Source of the DNA: JABCPE02 sp963506915
Lineage (GTDB): Bacteria; Bacteroidota; Bacteroidia; Flavobacteriales; Weeksellaceae
DNA: 57,610 nt
Assembly (NCBI GenBank): GCA_963506915.1
Contig: CAUORE010000010.1
Coordinates: forward strand, 1 to 57,610
Reading direction: 5' to 3'
Shown: piece by piece, positions 41,751 through 49,874 of the stretch
How positions within the stretch are numbered: the first letter of the stretch is position 1
How the letters are laid out: every line of letters starts with the position of its first letter
The notes under the pieces: generated by a model
Told to the model about the DNA's origin: nothing
Database searches by the model: none
What the model saw: the letters and a program-made list of their open reading frames with translations, nothing else
Translations under genes and position numbers: made by a program

Positions 41751-41974
41751 CTGTTTTTGATTAAAATGAGGCGTAAAATATTTTTTGACTCGGAAAGAAT
41801 TTTTGTTTTTATATGTCAATAATTTTTTTTAGATTTTAGTTAAATTTATATATTAAATAAAAGAAAAATCATAAAAACATGGAGAATGGAAGCTAAAAAC
41901 TAATGAAAAATTTTAGTATTCATTTAAAAATCTGTATTTTCGCAGACTAAATAATTTTTAAAGAGTTAATTACA

Positions 41975-44098
41975 ATGACACTTTTAGGACAGATAAGAAA
42001 GAAATCTTGGCTTGTGGTGGTATTCATCGCTGTAGCACTTGTATCATTTTTCATTAATCCTGATACTGTAGAGAAGATGATGGGTAATGATCCGAATGTC
42101 TTCGGTGAGGTGAATGGAGAGAAAATAACTAGAGAAGAGTATCTAGAAACTCTCAATATGATGCAGCAGCAGGCACAGCAGCAAGGGCAGTCGCCAAATG
42201 GTCTGGAAGAGCAGGCTTGGCAGAGTATAGTACAATCTAAACTTATCAAACAGGAGTTTGAAAAATTAGGTTTGAAAATGACAGAAGAGTTTTTCTGGAA
42301 CCAGCTGCCGTTTGACCCTATGTTTGCCCAAAATCCTAACTTTAATGTAAGTGATTTTAAAAAGCAGATAGAACAGCTCAAATCAAGCAATGTGGATGAA
42401 TATAATTCATGGCTTAGTTTTAGAAAAGGTATAGAGTATAGAATCATGGCTCGTCAGGTGTTTACTAACCTTTCTGTGGGACTTACTTCTAATAAGAAAG
42501 AAGCTGAGCTGATGCTGAAATACAGAGATGAGCTGGCGAATATAGAATATGTGAAGATAAGCTATGATGATTTCGCAAAGAAAAATCCAGTGAAAGTTAC
42601 TTCTCAGGATTTGGTGGAATACATCAAGAAATATCCACATACTTTCAAGACGCCAGAGAGCAGAAATTTAGGGTTGGTTTATTTCAAAGCTGAACCTACA
42701 CAAGCTGATGAAGCGGCTACTTTGGCAGAAATCAACAAGCTTTATAACGAGGGAGTAGATGTAGGAAATGGATTGGAAAACTTCAAGACTAACAAGAGCG
42801 ATAGTTTATTTGTACTGACGCATTCTCAGGCTGGTTTTGATCCGAACTATTATTCTAGAGAACAACTTCCAGAAGGAATCAGAGAGCAGGTGGCAGGAGC
42901 GGCGCTTGGACAGACTTTCGGGCCTTATAAAGAAGGAAACTATTATGTAGTTTCTAAACTTTTGAACAAAAAAGCTACAGACTCTATCCGTTCAAGACAT
43001 ATTTTGATTGCTTATCAAGGTCTTCCAACTGCACAAGGCGAAGCTGGAAAGAGAACAAAAGAACAAGCTAAACAATTAGCAGAAAAAATAGCATCAGAAT
43101 CAAAATCAAACTCAGCGAAGTTTGAAGAATATCTTAATCTTTCTGCTGATGGTTCTGCTCAGAACGGTGGAGATTTAGGATGGAGAACTACAGGACAGGC
43201 TGGTTTCGTTCCAGAGTTTCAAAATTATCTTGATAAAAGCCCGAAAGGTGCTGTAGATGTGGTGGAATCTCAGTATGGATACCATATCATCAATATTACA
43301 GACAGAAAACCTGGTGCAATGTCTTATAAAGTAGCAAATTTGGTGAAAGAAATCAAAGCATCAAATGCTACAATGGACAAACTTCATGCTCAGTCCACAA
43401 GTTTCGCTCAGCAGATACAAGGAAAAGGATTTAATGAGTTTGTAAATGTTGCAAAGAAAAACAATTACAACTTCCAAAACCCTAAACTAGTTCAAAGATT
43501 CCAAGGGCAGCTTTTAGGAACAGATAAAGATGCTGAAATCCTAAAGTGGGCTTTTGACAAGAAGAGAGAAAAAGGAGCGAGTGAAATGTTTACAACAGCT
43601 AATGGAGATAGAATTGTGGTTTATCTAAATGGTAAGCAGTCTGAAGGTCTTGTAGATCCAGAAGCTGTAAGAGAGCAGATAGAACCGATTGTAAAAAATC
43701 AGCTTTTGGCGAAAGAAATCGGAAAAAAAATATCCACAGCAAAAGCTCAGGATTTGGCTACAATTGCTAATTTGTTCGGTGTGAGCAAAGAGTCAGGACA
43801 AATCAATCTGCTTAGCCCTGTTTTAGGAGGAGCAGTAGAGCCTAGGGTAGCAGGAGCGGCCTTTGCGATTGGTAAGGATAAAATATCTAAACCAATAGAT
43901 GGTAATGCAGGAGTTTATGTAGTAGTAAACAAAGGTGTGACTGTGAACAAGCAAGATGCAGGAGACATCAAACAACTTCAGCAGCAGCTTATGCAGCAAA
44001 ACTCAAATGTTTTCCCACAAGCATTCATGAGAAGTCTGCAGAATAATGCTGATATCAAAGATTATAGAATACAAGTTTATGATTTAGCGGGTCACTAA
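41975..44098 (+). CDS. PpiD/SurA-like membrane-anchored peptidyl-prolyl isomerase
   Basis: 707-residue periplasmic folding factor anchored by one N-terminal helix (LVVVFIAVALVSFFINP, about 13-30), with a SurA-N-like chaperone domain (GEVNGEKITREEYLETLNMMQQQ) from about 48. A parvulin (PPIC) domain starts near residue 345, SIRSRHILIAYQ, through GDLGWRTTGQAGFVPEF to ESQYGYHIINITDRKPG; a long C-terminal chaperone part follows. The order matches PpiD. A near-consensus -7 box (TATTTTCG, 41935-41942) lies 32 bases upstream and a hairpin terminator follows. Confidence 0.93.
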   Translation: MTLLGQIRKKSWLVVVFIAVALVSFFINPDTVEKMMGNDPNVFGEVNGEKITREEYLETLNMMQQQAQQQGQSPNGLEEQAWQSIVQSKLIKQEFEKLGLKMTEEFFWNQLPFDPMFAQNPNFNVSDFKKQIEQLKSSNVDEYNSWLSFRKGIEYRIMARQVFTNLSVGLTSNKKEAELMLKYRDELANIEYVKISYDDFAKKNPVKVTSQDLVEYIKKYPHTFKTPESRNLGLVYFKAEPTQADEAATLAEINKLYNEGVDVGNGLENFKTNKSDSLFVLTHSQAGFDPNYYSREQLPEGIREQVAGAALGQTFGPYKEGNYYVVSKLLNKKATDSIRSRHILIAYQGLPTAQGEAGKRTKEQAKQLAEKIASESKSNSAKFEEYLNLSADGSAQNGGDLGWRTTGQAGFVPEFQNYLDKSPKGAVDVVESQYGYHIINITDRKPGAMSYKVANLVKEIKASNATMDKLHAQSTSFAQQIQGKGFNEFVNVAKKNNYNFQNPKLVQRFQGQLLGTDKDAEILKWAFDKKREKGASEMFTTANGDRIVVYLNGKQSEGLVDPEAVREQIEPIVKNQLLAKEIGKKISTAKAQDLATIANLFGVSKESGQINLLSPVLGGAVEPRVAGAAFAIGKDKISKPIDGNAGVYVVVNKGVTVNKQDAGDIKQLQQQLMQQNSNVFPQAFMRSLQNNADIKDYRIQVYDLAGH

Positions 44099-44112
44099 TT
44101 CAAAAAATAACG

Positions 44113-44146
44113 AAAAAGAGGTTTTTTCTAAAAGCCTCTTTTTTGT
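44113..44146 (+). terminator. Terminator after the PpiD-like gene
   Basis: AAAAAGAGG pairs with CCTCTTTTT, 13-base loop that itself can pair partly, followed by T run, 14 bases after the stop codon. Confidence 0.85.
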
Positions 44147-44179
44147 CCTTATATCAACAAATTTTTAACTACTGGTCTT

Positions 44180-44662
44180 ATGAAAAGTAAATTAGAAATA
44201 GAATACGAAATTCTAAACATAAATACACTTTCGGAAACAGAAAAAAAACTTTTTGAAGAAGCGAAAAACTCCAGATTAAAGGCATATGCACCTTATTCTA
44301 AATTTTTGGTAGGTTGTTCTATTTTATTAGAAAATGGCGGAATTTACACAGGAAGCAATCAGGAGAATGCTGCTTATCCATCTGGTCTGTGTGCAGAGAG
44401 AAGCGTAATTTTTTGGTTGGGTGCTAATTTCCCTAACCAGAAAATACAAAAGCTGTTCGTTATCGGTGGTTTGGAGGAGAATCCAGACCTAGACAGGATA
44501 GTTCCTCCGTGTGGTTCATGCAGACAGAGCATCGTAGAATATGAAGTGAAACAAGCGCAAAATATAGAAATCTACATCACAAGCATCAGCGGAGAGAAGA
44601 TTATAAAAATAAATTCCATAAAGGATTTACTGCCTTTTTCTTTTGATACTAGTTTTTTATAA
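44180..44662 (+). CDS. cdd: Cytidine deaminase
   Basis: 160-residue homotetrameric-type cytidine deaminase that converts cytidine and deoxycytidine to uridine forms. The zinc site is complete: CAERSVIFW (Cys and catalytic Glu, near residue 75) and PPCGSCRQSI with two Cys near 112-115; YAPYSKFLVG precedes it. Slightly longer than the usual 130-140 residues because of an N-terminal helix. Framed by terminators on both sides. Confidence 0.95.
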   Translation: MKSKLEIEYEILNINTLSETEKKLFEEAKNSRLKAYAPYSKFLVGCSILLENGGIYTGSNQENAAYPSGLCAERSVIFWLGANFPNQKIQKLFVIGGLEENPDLDRIVPPCGSCRQSIVEYEVKQAQNIEIYITSISGEKIIKINSIKDLLPFSFDTSFL

Positions 44663-44666
44663 AATA

Positions 44667-44698
44667 AAAAATGCTTATCCATTGAGATAAGCATTTTT
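44667..44698 (+). terminator. Terminator after cdd
   Basis: AAAAATGCTTATC pairs perfectly with GATAAGCATTTTT (13 bp, 6-base loop). It is symmetric, so it may also serve minus-strand transcripts arriving from higA. Confidence 0.9.
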
Positions 44699-44799
44699 AT
44701 TAGCATAATGTTCTTATTGTGCATAGATTTTTGATGCATACTAATACAGCCCCCAATCCTTAATCAAAAGGTAGAAAACTATGTGGTTAAATAGTATAT

Positions 44800-45903
44800 T
44801 TATTTTTGGAAAGGGCTTAATCTACCATCTATCTTTCTTATTTTATAATTTTGTGTGTCATTAGAAAATCTACCTTGCAAAATCGCAGGATGTATCTTAT
44901 ATCGTTCAGCCTCATCCATTACTAAAATCTCATCATAAAAATCCATATTTCTTAATTTTTTCCATATCTCTTTTGGTATTAACTTTTCCGATGCCAAAGA
45001 ATCTGCCTCTTGTTCTTCTTTCAAATCTTTTTCCGCCCAGTTTATATATTCCTTCTCGTTATTATTTATCAGATGTAAATATATATGAGAAAGTTCATGA
45101 AACAATGTGAATGCAAAAGAATCCAAATCCTTATTCCTTAAACTCAAACATACCGCAGGGTTTCCCTCACTCCAAAAAGAAACACCCTCTACCGCACATT
45201 TTTTAGGGTTTTCAATGAATAAAAATTTTATTCCATATGTATTCAGAACATTTTTTATATCCTCTAAAATCGTTTTTTCATTACGATATAAAATATTTTT
45301 TACATCATTAAAAACACTATCCTTTTCTAAATGGTTAAACTCTGGAACATACAGTTCTTTTGCTCTATATTTAGCCAAATTTACCCAGCAGACAAGATTG
45401 TTTCGTTCTACATTGGATTTTTTAGATTTTCTATATCTATATTCTGCTTCTGCACTAGCAAATACCCCTACAAATCCATCCAGGCTTTGAACATCAAAAA
45501 TCTTAAAAATCTGCTCTATATTTTGTTTTAAATTATCTACAATAACACCTGTTTTTTTGAAAAAAGAAAGGTCAATATATGATTTTATTACTTTCCAAAT
45601 TTCATTGTTTTTTTCATACTCTATATGTTTTTCCTTTACTCTTCTTTGGTCTATTTCATAATTAGATTGTGCATTCATCCAAAATTTAGCAGGGATGCCT
45701 AAAACTTTTTCAAGTCTTAGAGCTATGTCAGGATTTACTGATTTTTTACCTCTAATGATTTCGCTTATTGTAGATTTAGGTAAATCCAAATCAACAGCCA
45801 AATCATTCTGTTTTATACCTCTTGCTTCTATCTCATCTTTTAAATGTTCACCTGGATGTGTAGCTTGTTTAGGTATTAAATTTTTTATACTTATTATTTT
45901 CAT
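44800..45903 (-). CDS. higA: HigA-type antitoxin with C-terminal ImmA/IrrE-like metallopeptidase domain
   Basis: 367-residue protein. The N-terminal Xre/HigA HTH (about 15-75) reads HPGEHLKDEIEARGIKQNDLA...STISEIIRGKKSVNPDIA. A long middle region leads to a zincin domain, FTLFHELSHIYLHL (HExxH near residue 268) and EEQEADSLASEKLIP, the ImmA/IrrE pattern. This HTH-plus-peptidase layout is known from HigA-like antitoxins and phage repressor systems. It starts one base after the stop of the toxin frame. The HTH probably represses the shared promoter at the palindrome at 46262-46277. Confidence 0.88.
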   Translation of the reverse strand: MKIISIKNLIPKQATHPGEHLKDEIEARGIKQNDLAVDLDLPKSTISEIIRGKKSVNPDIALRLEKVLGIPAKFWMNAQSNYEIDQRRVKEKHIEYEKNNEIWKVIKSYIDLSFFKKTGVIVDNLKQNIEQIFKIFDVQSLDGFVGVFASAEAEYRYRKSKKSNVERNNLVCWVNLAKYRAKELYVPEFNHLEKDSVFNDVKNILYRNEKTILEDIKNVLNTYGIKFLFIENPKKCAVEGVSFWSEGNPAVCLSLRNKDLDSFAFTLFHELSHIYLHLINNNEKEYINWAEKDLKEEQEADSLASEKLIPKEIWKKLRNMDFYDEILVMDEAERYKIHPAILQGRFSNDTQNYKIRKIDGRLSPFQK

Positions 45904-45904
45904 T

Positions 45905-46221
45905 TTATTGGTAGTGATTGCTTAATTCTTCTATGTATAGTATGACCACAACATCCTCTTCATCAACTCCTTCTTCAAATATAATCCTGTATTGGTTATT
46001 TACCCTTACAGATGACTTTCCTTTTAAATTACCAGATAGTTTTTCATAATTTAAAGCATTAAAAATAAAAGCGTCTTCTATTTTTTCTAATGATTTTTTA
46101 ATTTATCTATGACTTTTCCAAACTGTTTTTGAAGCTGAGGGTTGGATTTCAACTCTTTTCTTTTTACCTTCCCTCCTTCATACAAGATTGCTAAATCTTC
46201 ATCTATGAAAACTATCTTCAT
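45905..46221 (-). pseudogene. higB: HigB/RelE-like toxin gene, frameshifted
   Basis: From the ATG at 46221 the frame reads MKIVFIDEDLAILYEGG...KVIDKLKNH and stops at codon 44. Adding one A to the A6 run (T6 on the plus strand, 46094-46099) gives a 105-residue HigB-like toxin: KIEDAFIFNALNYEKLSG, SVRVNNQYRIIFEEG, VVVILYIEELSNHYQ. The second half carries the family RVNxxYRIxF and C-terminal DYH-like (SNHYQ) features. The frame is 317 nt, one short of a multiple of three, and its restored stop is one base from higA. As written no full toxin can be made. Confidence 0.8.
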
Positions 46222-46244
46222 TTTTGCGGTGAAATTTTATAATG

Positions 46245-46277
46245 CAAAGATATAAAAAAAGTTCGTAATTTTACGAA
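46245..46277 (-). promoter_or_regulatory. higBA promoter with palindromic operator
   Basis: Minus-strand -7 box TATCTTTG at 46245-46252 (predicted leader about 19 nt). A perfect inverted repeat TTCGTAA-TT-TTACGAA at 46262-46277 covers the spacer and -33 region, the expected place for HigA autorepression. The remaining gap to ribA (46278-46400) shows nothing else. Confidence 0.65.
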
Positions 46278-46400
46278 TATTTATTGGTTTGAATGTTTTG
46301 CTTATGATTTTGAGAACAATATTTACTACTAATGATATACCTAAAAGTAATAATAAATGCTTATTTGAAATAATATTCCAAAATTGTGAATAGATTTGAA

Positions 46401-46991
46401 TTATTCTCCAGAAATGAAATGCCCGAAAAAATCTTTTTTGGTTTTTAGATAATCTCGGTTTTCTTCGTTGGGTTTTATCTCCAGTGGAATGCGGGAGTGT
46501 AGTTTTATTTTGCTGTTTTCTACGAAGCTGATTTTATCAGGGTTGTTGGTAATGAGGTTGATTTCCTTTATCCCAAGTATTTCTAAAATATCAACCGCTA
46601 CACTGAAATTCCTATCATCGGCAGGAAGTCCTAGTTCTAGATTGGCTTCCACAGTGTCTAAGCCTTTTTCTTGTAGAGCGTAGGCTTTCAGCTTGTTGAT
46701 AATGCCAATATTTCTGCCTTCTTGCCGTAGATAGACAATCACACCGCCGTGTTTTTGGGTATACTGCATCGCGGAGGAAAGCTGCTGTCCGCATTCGCAT
46801 TTTTTAGAATGGAAAACCTCTCCTGTGATGCATTCAGAATGAAAACGGACATTTACCACGCTGGATAAGTCCGTATTTTCTGCTATCAGAGCAAGGTGCG
46901 GCATCCAGTCTTGTTCCTTTTCAGAGAAAGCGATGATTTTGAATTTTCCGTACTCTGTAGGGACATTAGCCTCAGCCTGAATTTTTACCAT
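46401..46991 (-). CDS. ribA: GTP cyclohydrolase II
   Basis: 196-residue RibA, first committed step of riboflavin synthesis. The zinc ligands are in HSECITGEVFHSKKCECG (Cys, Cys, Cys near residues 54-67), YLRQEGRNIGI carries the catalytic region, LEILGIKEINLITNNPDK is present, and the end is normal for the single-domain form. It is a stand-alone RibA, not the RibBA fusion common in many bacteria. Convergent with nothing; it is the last gene of the tatA-led minus-strand run, one base after the lipoprotein gene. Confidence 0.95.
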   Translation of the reverse strand: MVKIQAEANVPTEYGKFKIIAFSEKEQDWMPHLALIAENTDLSSVVNVRFHSECITGEVFHSKKCECGQQLSSAMQYTQKHGGVIVYLRQEGRNIGIINKLKAYALQEKGLDTVEANLELGLPADDRNFSVAVDILEILGIKEINLITNNPDKISFVENSKIKLHSRIPLEIKPNEENRDYLKTKKDFFGHFISGE

Positions 46992-46992
46992 T

Positions 46993-47454
46993 CTATAAAG
47001 TGTCTTTTAGGGATTCTATCAGAGTAATATTGGTTTTGATATTTACTAAAAACCTATTGAGAACCTCTTGTTCATCTTCATTGAGATTGTTTTTTAGCTT
47101 TTGTATTTTTTTATAAGATTTTTCATAATTATACAAAGCCTTTTCTTTTCCCACCGTGTTGTGCTCTTTCACAGCGTATAGGTATTCTGTGATGTAGAAT
47201 TTTAGGTTAGAAAATTCCTCATTTACAGGTTTTTGTGAGAAAGAAGAGCACGAACTAAAAGCATTGGTAATGTCCGAAGAGTATTTTATCAGGTCTAAAT
47301 TATCACTGATATTTTTTACTACATCTTCAGGTGTTTTTTCAGATATGTTAGCAATCAAAGCGGTGGTAGGAGACAGATTATTTTTCTCTGTTGCACACGC
47401 AGATACTACAAAACCACATATTCCGACAATTCCCAATACTTTTAGTACATTCAT
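46993..47454 (-). CDS. Hypothetical lipoprotein
   Basis: 153-residue protein with a lipoprotein signal: hydrophobic VLGIVGICGFVVSACATE, lipobox Cys19. The mature part is helical (SEKTPEDVVKNISDNLDLI, ITEYLYAVKEHN, KNNLNEDEQEVLNRFLVNIKTNITLIESL) with no recognised domain. Start and stop codons nearly touch the DUF4254 gene before it and ribA after it, so it belongs to the tatA-DUF4254-ribA transcript. Confidence 0.75.
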   Translation of the reverse strand: MNVLKVLGIVGICGFVVSACATEKNNLSPTTALIANISEKTPEDVVKNISDNLDLIKYSSDITNAFSSCSSFSQKPVNEEFSNLKFYITEYLYAVKEHNTVGKEKALYNYEKSYKKIQKLKNNLNEDEQEVLNRFLVNIKTNITLIESLKDTL

Positions 47455-48071
47455 TATTCTTTCTTTTTGTATAATATAGGATTTAGAGTCTCATCATTAT
47501 ACATTTTCATTTGTTTATAAGTTTTAATTTTTACGAGCCCGTTTTCTATGTCATTCAGCAGCTGGTCAATAGCAGAGCTAAGGTCTTTCTTTTGCTCCAA
47601 AAGCGTATTCAGCTTCGTTTGGCATTTCTCTCTATGCTCATCACTTGCAGATGTTCTATTGGCTTCTAAGTCCATATGATAGACTTTTAGAGCCAAAATG
47701 GACAGTCTGTCCACCGCCCATGCAGGTGTTTCTGTGTTTATCTTGGCATCGGCATTTGGTGTGGTGTTTTTGTATTTGTTTAAAAACCAACTATCTATAA
47801 ATTCCACTAAATCAGTTCTTTTCTGATTAGAAGTATCTATTCTTCGTTTGATTTCTAACGCTTTTACAGGATCTATATTTTCATCTCGGATGATATCCTC
47901 CAAATGCCACTGAACCGTATCAATCCAGTTCTTGTCATACAAAATTTGTTCCAAACTATTATTTTCATAATGGTTTGGTTTCGCAGCATCCACATCATCA
48001 GTGATGTGATAGTCCTCTATTGACCTATTGAAAATGCTCCAAGCGTATTCAGAGAAAGAATTATTATTCAT
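47454..48071 (-). CDS. DUF4254-domain protein
   Basis: About 205-residue all-helical protein (SEYAWSIFNRSIEDYHITDD, NWIDTVQWHLEDIIRDENIDP, AWAVDRLSILALKVYHMDLEANR), recognised as DUF4254, a family common near glycan and envelope genes in Bacteroidota but of unknown function. The ATG at 48071 is preferred over one 16 codons upstream because the latter lies inside tatA. It follows tatA by 4 bases and precedes the lipoprotein gene with a one-base overlap. Confidence 0.82.
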   Translation of the reverse strand: MNNNSFSEYAWSIFNRSIEDYHITDDVDAAKPNHYENNSLEQILYDKNWIDTVQWHLEDIIRDENIDPVKALEIKRRIDTSNQKRTDLVEFIDSWFLNKYKNTTPNADAKINTETPAWAVDRLSILALKVYHMDLEANRTSASDEHREKCQTKLNTLLEQKKDLSSAIDQLLNDIENGLVKIKTYKQMKMYNDETLNPILYKKKE

Positions 48072-48075
48072 AAAT

Positions 48076-48279
48076 TTATTTAGTTGTTTTGTCTTCAGTA
48101 TTATCGTTTTCTTTGTCATCCTCTTTCATGGATTTTTTAAACTCTTTGATTCCAGAGCCTAATCCTTTCATAAATTCAGGAATTCTTTTAGCTCCAAAAA
48201 GCAATAAGATAAGGATAGCAATGACTAAGATTTCTCTCATTCCTAGTCCCATAAATAGTGGTGTTAGAATACTGCTCAT
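48076..48279 (-). CDS. tatA: Twin-arginine translocase subunit TatA/E
   Basis: 67-residue TatA: one membrane helix (EILVIAILILLLFGAKRIP, about 15-33) with the FGAKRIPE hinge, then an amphipathic helix (FMKGLGSGIKEFKKSMKED) and a charged tail. It forms the pore of the Tat pathway for folded proteins. TatC is not in the window. First gene of the run to ribA, with a perfect -7 box 21 bases upstream. Confidence 0.93.
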   Translation of the reverse strand: MSSILTPLFMGLGMREILVIAILILLLFGAKRIPEFMKGLGSGIKEFKKSMKEDDKENDNTEDKTTK

Positions 48280-48299
48280 GATTTTTTATTTTGATAGAA

Positions 48300-48307
48300 C
48301 AAAATTA
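48300..48307 (-). promoter_or_regulatory. -7 box for tatA
   Basis: Minus-strand TAATTTTG, perfect TAnnTTTG, predicted leader about 16 nt. No -33 TTTG in place. Confidence 0.55.
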
Positions 48308-48338
48308 AACAATTTTTAGGATAAAGTTAGTCATAAAA

Positions 48339-49874
48339 TTAACTAGTTACCCAGCTCAATGGGTCTACAGGATTTGTCTGATTCCAAACTTGGAAGTCAA
48401 GGGTGTAAGTCCCATCAAAGTCAAGTCCTACTTCTCCTATATTTGTTCCTGCGGAAATAGTCTGATTTTTAGAAACATAGGTACTGGCCAAATTACTATA
48501 AATAGTGAAATAATTTCCGTGTTTTACCATCACAGTTTTTGAACCACCACTGGCCAAAACATTTACCACCACACCAGCAAAAACGCTTCTTGCTTTTGTT
48601 CCTGCATCCACAGCTATTTTGATTCCGTTATTTTCTATAACAACCCCTTTATACACAGGGTGCGGCTGTCTCCCGAAGCGCTGTGTAACCCGTCCACGCT
48701 GCACAGGGAAAGAGAGTCTTCCTCTATTTTCTGCGAAACTGTTACTAGCAGAACTTCCTGCGCCAGCTGATGCCATTGCCCGCTCATCCACGGCTTTTTT
48801 CTCAGATTCTGTTTTTTTGGCTACAGCTTCTGCATTTACTCTGGCAGCTTCGGCTTTACTTGCTGCTATTTTCGCTTTTTCAGCAGCTTCCATTTTCGCT
48901 TTTTCAGCAGCTATTCTTTTGGCTTCGTTGTTGGCTTCTATGGCTTTTCTTTCCTCTTCTGCTTTTTTTCTGGCGATTTCAGCTAGTCTTCTTTCTTCTT
49001 CTTCTGCTTTTCTTTTTGCTCTTTCGGCCTCTTCACGCGCTCTTCTATTGGCTTCTTCTATTCTCGCTTTTTCTTTTTCAGCCTCTATTCTCGCTAGTCT
49101 TAGTTTTTCTTCACGAGCTTTTCTTTCAGCCTCTTCTTTCGCTTTTGCGATTCTGATTTCTTCAGCGATGATTTTTCTGATTTCACCTTCTAATCTTTTG
49201 GATTCAGATTGTTTTTGTTTAAGTTCAGCCACTAGTCTGGCTTCATTCTTTTTGAAATCTTCTAATAAAATTTCTTTTTCTTTTCTTTCCTGAGCAATTA
49301 CTTCTAAATCTTTAGCTTGTTTCAAGAGAAGATTTTCCTTGTCTTTTTTGGATTTTTCTCTCAGGGCGATTGTGTTTTTTATCTTTTTGGCTTTATCGGA
49401 TATTTCTGCAGCCTTTTTGTCTTGGTATTCTCCGTATTGTTTCAGATATTGTACTCTACGAAGCGCCTGTCCCAAATCTTGGGAAGACAAAATGAAAGTT
49501 ACTTTGTTCTGTACGCCTTTGTTTTTATAGGCTTTTACGAGAATTTCGGCGTAATTTTTACGGAGAACTTTCAGCTCTCGGTTGTATTTATTGATTTCTA
49601 ACTGACGAAGATAAATATCATCCTCTATGAATCTTTTTTCTTTCTGTGTATTGCCATAGACTTTCTCACGAAGGGCAATTTTTTTGTTAATATCATTGAG
49701 GTAAGATATGGACAGTCTGGCTTCTGACTTTGTTTTAGCCAAGTTAGCATTGATGGTTTCGATTTGTTTTTTTAATTCAGCATTCTGCTTTTGTAAATCT
49801 TCCTTGCTTTTTTGAGCGAGAAAGAGAGAAGCAGAAAAAATCCCAATAAATAAGCTTATTTTCCTGAAATACAT
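48339..49874 (-). CDS. EnvC-like murein hydrolase activator (coiled coil plus degenerate M23/LytM domain)
   Basis: 511-residue exported protein: signal peptide (about 1-20, ending FLAQ), a long coiled coil (about 22-250), an Ala/Glu/Lys/Arg-rich stretch (about 255-365), and a C-terminal M23 domain from about 390 (GRVTQRFGRQPHPVYKG). The usual zinc ligands are missing: the HxxxD site reads NNGIKIAVDAG and the HxH site reads TLDFQVW. This is the state of EnvC-type activators of cell-wall amidases, so activation rather than direct cleavage is inferred. The stop of the DUF4292 gene touches its start. Confidence 0.9.
   Translation of the reverse strand: MYFRKISLFIGIFSASLFLAQKSKEDLQKQNAELKKQIETINANLAKTKSEARLSISYLNDINKKIALREKVYGNTQKEKRFIEDDIYLRQLEINKYNRELKVLRKNYAEILVKAYKNKGVQNKVTFILSSQDLGQALRRVQYLKQYGEYQDKKAAEISDKAKKIKNTIALREKSKKDKENLLLKQAKDLEVIAQERKEKEILLEDFKKNEARLVAELKQKQSESKRLEGEIRKIIAEEIRIAKAKEEAERKAREEKLRLARIEAEKEKARIEEANRRAREEAERAKRKAEEEERRLAEIARKKAEEERKAIEANNEAKRIAAEKAKMEAAEKAKIAASKAEAARVNAEAVAKKTESEKKAVDERAMASAGAGSSASNSFAENRGRLSFPVQRGRVTQRFGRQPHPVYKGVVIENNGIKIAVDAGTKARSVFAGVVVNVLASGGSKTVMVKHGNYFTIYSNLASTYVSKNQTISAGTNIGEVGLDFDGTYTLDFQVWNQTNPVDPLSWVTS

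Noticed and set aside
41751..41974. Possible RNA gene in the AT-rich gap before the PpiD-like gene
   Set aside because: No stable stem, tRNA-like cloverleaf or terminator could be drawn; only a near-match -7 box is visible.
48619..49293. Long Ser/Leu/Phe/Ala-rich plus-strand open frame of 224 codons
   Set aside because: It is the antisense shadow of the Ala/Glu/Lys-rich coiled coil of the EnvC-like gene; no promoter or family match.
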